Under the pieces are notes generated by a model that saw only the letters and a program-made list of their open reading frames with translations, did not search any database and was not told where the DNA came from. A DNA stretch of 64,000 nucleotides from Microvelia longipes (taxonomy: Eukaryota > Arthropoda > Insecta > Hemiptera > Veliidae), in NCBI GenBank assembly GCA_018340805.1, contig JACMZG010001913.1, positions 8,741,570 through 8,805,569 of the forward strand, given 5' to 3'. Position numbers and translations under genes: made by a program. Shown here one piece after another: positions 56,441 through 64,000 of this stretch. Position 1 is the stretch's first letter, and each line of letters opens with the position of its first letter.

Positions 56441-57175
56441 TCAAACCCCTCTATGGTTTTTATTACAATGGTGACTGTCTGTATGAGTGAGTGTGTGTTT
56501 GTTCTAGTTTTTTATACTAGAGAGTTGAAATTTGGTACAAAAATCTTTCTTTAGGTCCAGTGGTGCTACCTGGAAAATATTTTTTATGACGTCATTAACC
56601 GTCTATTATAACTTAGTATATTGTTATCGAATGATTTAAATTTTTTAAATAATTAATAATTAATTAATAATCCTATTGAGTGGATATTTAGTACAAAAAG
56701 TATCTTTTTATTGTAAGATATAAGTATACCAAGATGTATTTTATTAAAGAATAATTTTTTGTTGGACTGGTAATGATATATATATATATATATTATATAT
56801 ATATATATATATAATATATATATATATTAATTTTTGAAGCCTGCAGTCCTATATACATTAATCTATTTAATAATTCTCTCAAGGTTTCATTGAGCGAAGC
56901 TCAACATCAAAGCAAAATATGATTTATTTAATACGGTTTTAATAAATGACTAATGTCAAGCAGCACCAGGTCAGTGCCTGAATGGGTGACCCCTGTGCGA
57001 ATAAAACGGATGTTTTACTATATGAGGACGAGCGACGCGAGTCCGAAGACGTACTGCAGTGTATATTTGGCGATTTTATATTCTGAAAACGAGCGAAGCG
57101 AATACGAAGTGTTAAGGATGAGCGTAGCAAACCCGATATGGTGAGAGAAAGTTCTGAAATACCTCGAACCTTATT
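56441..57175 (+). mobile_element. Composite 5S-derived element, copy H, split by (TA)n
   Basis: The head (GAGAGTTGAAATTTGGTACA, ATGACGTCAT at 56586-56595) is followed by a (TA)n tract with other sequence (56775-56830). Then come the 5S-like module (AATGTCAAGCAGCACCAGGT, CAGTGCCTGAATGGGTGACC; about 56930-57004) and hairpins at 57026-57044 (GCGACGC loop variant), 57087-57105 and 57116-57134. The tail is CGAACCTTATTTTTTT. Confidence 0.75.
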
Positions 57176-57701
57176 TTTTTACTTATTTTTCGATTTGATC
57201 ATATTTTAATGGTAAATTTTGGTTATTAGGATGGTTCAATTAATAATGACTTGGTCCAAAATGAAAAATAGCACTTAAAACGCTAGAAACGATCACTTTA
57301 ATTTAGTTCACTGTAGAAATGTTGTAATGTATGCGTGTTGTTGTGTTAGTTTCAATGAAACTATGCTCGAACACGCTTTCAAACCTGGTTCAAACTAACA
57401 TGATTTTTACATTAGCTTCGTTCTAAATCGAAACTTAGAGTTTGTTTCAAAGTGTAATTTGGAAGAGCAAGGGAGTGTATATTTTTTTATATTTGGGCGG
57501 GGTGCGAATCCGTTCTCACTTCTCTCCTCTTGTAACACAACGAACTTAATTGTAACTCAGTTGTAACATGTTATCAGAACATTTGTAAGTATAAAAACAT
57601 GACAGGTCAGGAATATTTCTGTATGTTCAATAAATCGAATAGAGAGGAAAACCGAGGGAAAGTTATCTTCATGAAAAAATATACATACTACTTATATGTT
57701 A
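57176..57701. other. Spacer, no feature recognised
   Basis: No gene seen. Confidence 0.3.
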
Positions 57702-58254
57702 CCTAAGGACTTAGAATAATACTATATATAGAAGGAGCATTACTGATAACACGAAAACCGGTTCACTGGTGCACCTAAGTAATGCTGCCACCCTAACAAT
57801 ATACAATTTTCTAAAAAAAGTTGGGAATACTTCCGGTTGCTGAATTATTATGTTCTATTATTAATTAATGATTGATTATTAATAAAATACTAATATAAAT
57901 ATCGGTGCATTACAATATTTAAAGCATTTTAAATTGTAGTTTAACGTAATTATTAAAATTATATTAAAAGTAGTCCTCGTCAACTAAATGTAGATTTTTG
58001 TATTCCGCCACCCTTTTGCCATCTAAGACCGGTTTTGTTAAATACTCAGCAGGTGTTTTAAGTTATTATATTTGTTCTTTACGATCTTTCTTCATTAATA
58101 AATATTTATGACACATATTTAAAATAATATTTTGTTATCAGATTGGCAGCATTACTTAAGTCCACCAGTCAACCAACTTTCGTGTTATCAGTGGAATTAC
58201 ATTGTGTTTACGGTCCTGTGCTCCTTCTATATATAGTATTATTCTTAGCCTAAG
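57702..58254. mobile_element. TIR/foldback element with ~90-bp inverted ends
   Basis: The left end CCTAAGGACTTAGAATAATA, CTATATATAGAAGGAGCA, TGATAACACGAAA, CTAAGTAATGCTGCCA is answered at 58145-58254 by TGGCAGCATTACTTAAGTCC, TTTCGTGTTATCA, TGCTCCTTCTATATATAGTA, TTATTCTTAGCCTAAGG. The right arm carries an extra ~25 bp (GGAATTACATTGTGTTTACG...). The 350-bp interior is AT-rich with no coding. Non-autonomous. Confidence 0.8.
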
Positions 58255-58545
58255 GGTATTTATACGATGGATATTTTATCAAAGGGTATTAAATACGATG
58301 GAGGGGTTTTATATTCGATGGATATATTAATGGTATTTATACGATGGATAAGTTAATGGTATTTATACGATGGATAGGTTATCTAAGGGCATTTGTAAGA
58401 TGGATATGTTACATAAGGGTATTTATACGACGGATATGTTACATATGGGTATTTATACGATAGATATTTTATCAAAGGGTATTTATATGATGGATATGTT
58501 ACCTAAGGGTATTTATACGACGGATACGTTACCTAATTTATTTAA
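58255..58545. repeat. 30-bp minisatellite, about 9 units
   Basis: The unit ACCTAAGGGTATTTATACGA plus TGGATATGTT contains CCTAAGG, the end of the adjoining TIR element. The sequence just left of that element (TATATGTTACCTAAGG, about 57695-57708) also matches the unit. The open frame 58370-58588 (period of 10 residues) is a by-product of a 30-bp unit. Confidence 0.92.
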
Positions 58546-59120
58546 AAACCCTGTTAGGTTACATTTTGCGCATCTAATAAGTTCCTGAAGGCTTGAACAC
58601 CTTATTATAGAAACACCTAATAAGTGTACTGCGACTAAAAAACCCCTTTTATTTTCGAATATACTTGGTATTATAATTTTCTGAATTGAGTTTGGATCAT
58701 GTAGGTGGTTATCGTATCTCGTTTTTATTTGATTGTGTTACATCGTGAGTTTGTGTCGTTACGACTCAATTTTCATGAGACATAAATTTTATTTCACGCC
58801 CCAAACTTTAGCCTTACATTTTTTCGCCAGAACCACGTGAAATTTGGTGTCGCTTTTTTTTGAAGATTTTATGACACGTTTAGTGTTATTGATTTAAAGA
58901 AGAGTAAAAACAAAGCTTGTTAATTCGTAGGTTATATTTAAAAAAAATCTATTCATAAATGTATGCCACATAAAAAGTGTATTATGGTTTTGTTTGCTTA
59001 CCAAGTAAACTTTGTGTCTCCAAGTGCATAATTTTCTTTGCTTCTATCAGTTTTCTTAATACTTCTATAGTGAACTTTCTCAGGAAAATGAGCTAATATG
59101 CTTGTTTTTTCTGTTTGTAG
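58546..59120. other. AT-rich spacer, probably intron or upstream region of the host gene
   Basis: No repeat or coding signal. It ends in a T-rich tract and TTTCTGTTTGTAG, a good splice acceptor for the exon that follows. Confidence 0.45.
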
Positions 59121-59434
59121 GTTGTGCGGCAGTGCGTTGGATAGAGATATGGGGACCAGGTAGCCAGGGCCAGCTCCACCAGACGGCATGGGTAAACTGT
59201 GGGTACGTCGGAGGGCCTACCTCCTCAAACTATTAGCTCTCGGCCTAGGTTCGTGGCTACTGGTCGCCCTGTTCTTGATGACGCAAGATTCATCACCTTC
59301 GAGATTGCTTCACGATGAGCCGGCCAGGCTTGACAGGGAGCCACTTGCCATGTCTGCTATGGACTCGGGTTCTGAGCAAAGAACTGTTCTTAAACCTCCG
59401 CAACTTCCATCTCTAAACCTCTATGGGGAAATGG
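59121..59434 (+). CDS. First coding exon of a type II membrane protein, likely polypeptide GalNAc-transferase
   Basis: The exon is bounded by TTTGTAG (acceptor, 59114-59120) and GTATGT (donor, 59435-59440). The ATG at 59188 has GGC before it. The reading frame gives 82 complete codons plus one base (phase 1 intron): MGKLWVRRRAYLLK..., with a basic cytoplasmic tail (K3, R7-R9), a hydrophobic signal-anchor at about residues 11-31, a low-complexity Ser/Pro/Asp stem, and LNLYGEMG at the end. GT27 polypeptide N-acetylgalactosaminyltransferases (Golgi; start of mucin-type O-glycans) have this architecture, and GEMGKPV is a familiar start of their folded part. The catalytic domain must lie in exons beyond 64000; none is visible in the 4.6 kb that follow. 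Start choice: the only in-frame ATG before the anchor. Another Golgi glycosyltransferase is possible. Confidence 0.75.
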
Positions 59435-59479
59435 GTATGTTAGTTTTTACTTGTATTCATGATTATATAATACGTATAT
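59435..59479 (+). other. Intron 5' end
   Basis: Donor GTATGT at 59435-59440, then 39 bp to the foldback insertion. The intron extends past the window end. Confidence 0.65.
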
Positions 59480-59759
59480 AATAACTGCGTAGGCTTCCGC
59501 GTTGTTGTCATGAAGATTTAGGTCTTCCGGTGGTGACAGCGTCAATGTAGATGAATAATCCGACGTTTCGCTTCCACTGTGGAGGCATCTTCAGGATGTA
59601 GGACATCATGGATACAAACAATGCTCTAACAAAACTGAACTAATCTATGATGTCCTATATCCCTGAAGATGCCTCCCACAGTGGAAGCGAAACGTCGGAT
59701 TATTCATCTACATTGACGCGGTCACCACCGGAAGACCTAAATCTTCATAATACGTATAT
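59467..59759. mobile_element. Foldback element FB5 with 13-bp target duplication, intronic
   Basis: ATAATACGTATAT stands at 59467-59479 and 59747-59759 as an exact duplication. The 267-bp body runs from the tail end (ACTGCGTAGGCTTCCGCG...), through AGGTCTTCCGGTGGTGAC and CCGACGTTTCGCTTCC, to a centre (CATCATGGATACAAACAATG, CTCTAACAAAACTGAAC). It returns through CGAAACGTCGGATTATTCAT to CCACCGGAAGACCTAAATC. Orientation is opposite to FB1. The youngest-looking copy, with both arms nearly identical. Confidence 0.85.
59659..59700 (+). other. Hammerhead-ribozyme-like motif in FB5
   Basis: Stem I half ATCC (59659-59662); CTGAAGA (59663-59669); an extra T (59670); stem II GCCTCC / GGAAGC around CACAGT with one C-A mismatch; GAAAC (59689-59693); GTC (59694-59696); stem I half GGAT (59697-59700). 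Every element is in hammerhead order. The extra T and the loopless AC/GT stem III depart from the consensus; very short stem III is known in retroelement hammerheads that work as dimers. The antisense arm carries the mirror copy. Confidence 0.45.
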
Positions 59760-60640
59760 GTTACATAAAACATCTAGTAAATAAATAAAAAAGTAATCAA
59801 AGAAAATTAAAATGTAAAAATACAAAATAATAACATACAACATATAAAATAATAATAAATAAATTAATAAATTAATAATAATTAGAATAAAAATCAATAG
59901 TAAATTAAATATGAAGAATATATAAAAAAATTATCTGTAACAACTAAGTAATTATATACGTACCTCATTAATTAACATTATGAAAACAAAAATTGTTAAC
60001 AATCACAGTTAAATTATAAAGTAATAAAAACAACAAACAAAGTACAAAATCTAAAATAAACATGAAATTATAAGATTCAAAGTTTATTATTAATAAACTT
60101 AAAACCACAGCTTAGGCTGATTAGATCAGATGATTGTTAAAATAAATGTATTTATGATGTTAACTATGTAAACTATAATCGTGATCTAATAAATGGTTAT
60201 TCATTTATTCATATGTTACATAATTATTAGTAATTTTATGTGTATCGACTTGATTAATTTGATGTAACATAACGTACATTTAATGAGACATTTTTTAATA
60301 TGCATTAATAAATTTCTCTTTGGGCCCAACCAAAAAAGCCTTGACATGTAAAATATTCTACAAGAGGCCTCCCAATTTTGTAATTGGTCCCTTTTTTACT
60401 ACCTAGTAGCTGGTTCACCACGAGAATTTGCTGTGCTAGACACAATAACAGATTAAACATTATGTTTAACCAGCTGGTTTAGCGTTGAACTGGTTATCTT
60501 TTGATCAAAGGCAGATGTTAGCGCATAAGTGGCTCCATTTGGTATTAATTGCAAACATTCACAGCTTTAATGGTATTTGCCTCCAATACCAGATTAGCTG
60601 CTGATCAGCGGCTTATCTTTCATTTTCTCTAAATTTCCAT
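59760..60640. other. Intronic AT-rich sequence
   Basis: No exon or repeat that I can support. TGGTTCACCACGAGAATTTGC (60412) and a TGGTTCACATGTCGGGCGAA string on the minus strand (61188-61207) are loosely inverted and could bound an ~800-bp element that encloses the satellite. Confidence 0.35.
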
Positions 60641-60960
60641 GCTGCTAAGTAGCAGACAGCAGTAATTCAAAACTTTATTCCAAACTGGTCTTACTTTCCT
60701 CTAAATTTCCATCTGCTACCAGTAGCAGACCAGCAGTAATTCAAAACTCTTTACTTTCCTCTAAATTTCCATCTGCTACCAGTAGCAGACCAGCAGTAAT
60801 TCAAAAACTCTTTACTTTCCTCTAAATTTCCATCTGCTACCAGTAGCACAGACCAAGCAGTAATTCAAGACTCTTTACTTTCCTCTAAATTTCATCGCTA
60901 CAGTAGCGACCAGCAGTAATTCAAAACTCTTAAGATCTCTCTTTTCCATCTGCCACCAGT
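60641..60960. repeat. ~60-bp satellite, 5 units
   Basis: Unit TTTACTTTCCTCTAAATTTC, CATCTGCTACCAGTAGCAGA, CCAGCAGTAATTCAAAACTC. Each unit contains the hairpin CTGCTAC-CA-GTAGCAG. The middle three units are near identical; the outer ones are eroded. Confidence 0.9.
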
Positions 60961-62470
60961 AAAAGAGCACCAAACGAGCATTAAACTAGTTCATATTTCG
61001 GTGTGCACTGCCAAATTTTAGAAGCATAGTTTCGTATAACCAACAGAATAATTATGCGCATTTCCTTTGAAAAAGGCTACGATACGAAATAAGTGCTTGA
61101 TGATTGAGTTCCTGCTTAAGTTATAAAGCATAAACCGGATCCTTAAACAAGAAATGGACTGTTAAGCTCGGAAACATGTATTCTAAAGGAAATTCGCCCG
61201 ACATGTGAACCACCCTGCCTGAATTTTTGATTTTCGCTATACTAAAACTTATATGGTACTAATACCGTACCTCTAGGTATAAACTTGTATCTATTCACTA
61301 ATACACGAAGATGTACCTTGTAGAATTGCTGATTACTTTATGTTTAACCTTTTAATTAATTAATAAATAATAACAATAGTTTTAAGTTTATTTTTATTTA
61401 AATATCTTACTTTTAAGTATTTTTAATATTGGCAACCAAGTATGTCTTGAATTAAAAATTTTTAACAAAGAAATTTTTTAGCTTGATTCAGAGCTATGTA
61501 AGCGTTTTACCGAATTCTCATCATAAAATGACGCTCGTGAGGTTGTTTGGATGACAGATGTGGGAGGGGAATCGATTCCGCTAGGATTTTCTTTTTATTT
61601 TAAGCAATTTTATTTTGTAAAAATTAGTAATCGGTCCCTTATTAATGACTCTGAATTCTATACTTAGTACTTTTTATCTTTAAGCTTTAAAATCTTATAG
61701 ATTATATTTTAAGCACAAAAAAATACTTAAAGGAACATTTTTTTTTAATTTCGAGAAAAAGTAATTTTGTGTCAAAGCTTTAAGCCGTTTTAACTCCGTT
61801 TTGGCGATATTGAAAGGATTTAGGACTTTTTAAAAGAAGTAAAAAAAGAGGGGGGAAGATTCAGAAAACGGCTTCAGAGTTCAGAAGTCGTTTTATTCAG
61901 AAAACGCTCCTTTTCAGCCTCCCTAAAAAAATCTCTTTTCAAAAACTCCTATTTTTTAAAATAGATGGATTAGTCCTTAAGTAAACCAGGAGGGTAAAGA
62001 AAAAGATAAATCATACAAGTCAATCGATTTTTCTTCTTCTTTTTCTTCGATTTTCTTCTTGGCACTCAGACAAACTTTTCCAGGACTAATCTTTTCATTA
62101 CTTTAACATCTATGATTTCTGTTAAAATGTAAGAACGTAGTTAATCATCGTGTCACATTAATGTACGATAGAATCCTAATGACTCAGAAATGTATTTAAG
62201 AAAAATAATTAATCTTTCTTTTTTTTATGTTGTAGTTTTACTTGTATTGAAAAATTATATATTTATTCAATAGAATGTATAAATATATTTATAAAAAATA
62301 AAAAGAAGTAGAATTATAGATAAATTGGAATAATAATAATAATAATTACTATATTAAAGCTCTGGACTTAAATCACAACACTCTTTCAGACATTCAAAAG
62401 GCTGCAATTCTTAACACCTGTAATACCGTTAGAAAATTTTTTTAAATCAATAAAATTACCTTAAATTAGC
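60961..62470. other. Intronic sequence, no feature recognised
   Basis: AT-rich. Searched by eye for a GALNT-like catalytic exon (DTHCE, GGM, WGGE-type motifs) without success. Confidence 0.35.
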
Positions 62471-62570
62471 CTAAGGCCCGTATTCAAAGACATTTTCCTA
62501 AATTCTCCTTGTTCCTTAAGGTGAATGTTAGGAAAATGTTACAAAAAATGTCTTTGAATACGGGCCTTAG
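62471..62570. mobile_element. 100-bp MITE
   Basis: CTAAGGCCCGTATTCAAAGA, CATTTT at the left and AAAATG, TCTTTGAATACGGGCCTTAG at the right are perfect inverted ends of about 26 bp; GGAAAATGT / CATTTTCC repeats inside. No coding. GGCCCGTATTC-type ends are familiar among short insect MITEs. Confidence 0.85.
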
Positions 62571-62820
62571 TCTTGGTACTTTATACCCGACTAATTCTAA
62601 CGAAAACTGGCAAAAGCTAAGAAAAATCAAATAAATAAATATATTAATAATAATAATAATAATACCCGTTTAGAGCCTCGCGGCTCATCAGGAATAATCC
62701 CTGCGGGAACAATCTCAGGTGGTAGTAGCAACCGTCATGCTCAAAGTGTATTCTAAAGTTGGCGATAATTATCTAAACAATAATCTTTGAGTGTCAAAGG
62801 TATCTTCTGTCGCTACGGAG

Positions 62821-62865
62821 TATATATATATATATATATAATATATATATATATATAATATATAT

Positions 62866-62912
<47 letters not shown>
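62821..62912. repeat. (TA)n microsatellite
   Basis: TA tract with periodic AA/TT interruptions. Confidence 0.95.
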
Positions 62913-62913
<1 letters not shown>

Positions 62914-63000
62914 TATGTATGTTCGAGATATTTGTGTCCTAGACGTTTCTATGGGACACGATAACTTTCGAACGCTTTCTTAGAGTGAACCATGTATCAG
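62913..63000 (+). repeat. (TA)n-flanked dispersed repeat, copy 3
   Basis: GGTATGTATGTTCGAGATATTTG, CTAGACGTTTCTATGGGACACG, AACTTTCGAACGCTTTCT closely match 2214-2293, again straight after (TA)n. Confidence 0.75.
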
Positions 63001-63195
63001 GTATCATAGATGGATAGATACATATGTGTATGTATCTATCCATATATGTATGTATCTCTGTGTGTATCTATCTATGTATTTATCTATCCATCTATGTAAG
63101 TATCTATTCATCTATATATGTATGTATCTATCCATATATGTATGTATCTCTGTGTGTATCTATCTATGTATGTATCTATCTATCTATGTATGTAT
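63001..63195. repeat. TATC/TATG microsatellite
   Basis: Imperfect TATC and TATG tetramers; a ~90-bp period is visible (TATCCATATATGTATGTATC twice). The Tyr/Ile/Ser/Cys open frames are artefacts. Confidence 0.9.
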
Positions 63196-63899
63196 CAAAG
63201 TATTTTACACTTTGTATCTTTGCGCTTTTTTTCTATGTTAATTTTTATTAGAGGAATTAAAGGGAAGAGCTTTCTTTAACCAACCGCTGATGTCTGCTTT
63301 CCATTAAGTTTTTTAAAAATGGAAGTAGTTAAAAAAGTTAACAAGCCATTTAACTTAACTTTCTACTGCACTACAATGATATTAAACTATAAAAAGCATT
63401 ACTTCAACTTACAATTACAAAGGGGGGAGTACTTAGAAGTCTAAAATGTCCTGTGAGACCATTTATTTTTTTTAGTGAAAAGGAAGATAAAAAACCGAGT
63501 CAGTGTTGTATTTTAACATGGACGTATCCCTGAGGATTTAGGGGGGGGAGGGATTCACTACCTCTACGTTTAGAAATACTTAAAAGAACCGTGTTTAGTA
63601 GAGAAAGTCTTGGAAGGCATCTCTCTTGGGCGAATTTCCATGAGTTGTAATTAGTTAATGAGTTAGGGAAGGGTTTTGAAGGGATTTATAATGAACTAAA
63701 CTCATGAAAGTTTTAGTTCATACTGAACTTTAAAAGTTATTTCTACGTTATAAGTGTGAGGACAAGACTAAGTACTTTTTGCTTGAGATAAAACTTGAAC
63801 TGCTTTTAGCTGTGACTAAAAAAGCTTAGTTGGACTTTTAGTGAAAGTAAATCATGCTTAATATTTTGTGAGTGCTAATTAAACAATTATGTATAAATT
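63196..63899. other. Intronic AT-rich sequence
   Basis: No exon or repeat recognised; a G run at 63541-63548. Confidence 0.35.
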
Positions 63900-64000
63900 A
63901 GTACGTTCACACACACTTCTAGATCCGCGGATCGTATTGGATACGATCTCTCAATACGGTAATATTAGCTGTATGAACCATACGGAGGGGATCCGATCGC
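63900..64000. repeat. Inverted-repeat cluster at window edge
   Basis: GATCGTAT-TGG-ATACGATC (63931-63949) is a perfect hairpin, and ATCCGCGGAT lies just before it. The segment ends GGGGATCCGATCGC. This looks like one end of a TIR element cut by the window edge. Confidence 0.5.

Noticed and set aside
58370..58588. Protein with a 10-residue repeat
   Set aside because: A 30-bp minisatellite keeps one frame open.
63024..63251. Tyr/Ile/Ser/Cys-rich open frames
   Set aside because: Products of the TATC/TATG microsatellite.

Overview
The window is AT-rich animal DNA with a single recognisable host-gene piece, at 59121-59434. An intron acceptor leads into an exon carrying a short 5'UTR, an ATG and 82 codons of a type II membrane protein; the exon closes at a GTATGT donor. 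The encoded basic tail, signal-anchor and closing Gly-Glu-Met-Gly resemble the stem of a polypeptide N-acetylgalactosaminyltransferase. The spliced gene, interspersed LINEs, tRNA- and 5S-derived SINE-like repeats, a mariner copy and TA-targeting MITEs point to an arthropod, probably an insect. The 5S-like modules share the AAATTAAGCAGC core of insect 5S rRNA. I cannot name the species.

Layout. 1-25.7 kb is a patchwork of dead mobile elements and satellites: composite 5S-derived elements, a foldback element with a 12-bp target duplication, three decayed LINEs on the minus strand, a mariner copy with perfect inverted ends, two tRNA-derived SINEs, four tandem 37-bp palindromes, many minisatellites and (TA)n tracts. 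25.7-33.16 kb is a unit containing a 23-bp minisatellite, a TIR element, a (TA)n tract, a second foldback family and a 1.7-kb array of 40-bp repeats. An 843-bp run of N follows (33158-34000). 34.0-43.3 kb is the same unit again in the same order, alternating near-identical stretches with stretches full of small insertions. 43.3-50.05 kb has the same noisy look with almost no clean counterpart. Together these look like unpolished long-read gap filling, so 34.0-50.05 kb should not be read as ordinary genome. From 50.05 kb the sequence is clean again and holds four composite 5S elements, a TIR element, foldbacks and minisatellites. The host exon follows, with a fresh-looking foldback insertion 45 bp inside its intron.

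Most interesting. (1) A repeated composite element has an internal 5S-rRNA-like Pol III promoter module, followed by up to three mini-hairpins built as 4-bp stem / tandem G-A / GC-GNA-GC. The third hairpin shows a compensatory stem change and keeps the GNA loop pattern. (2) Foldback elements with 12-13 bp target duplications carry, in each arm, a sequence laid out like a hammerhead ribozyme core with one extra base. This recalls Penelope-like elements. (3) There is a block of four tandem palindromes and a CTAG-rich island. Most open reading frames in the window are artefacts of satellites whose repeat units lack stop codons.
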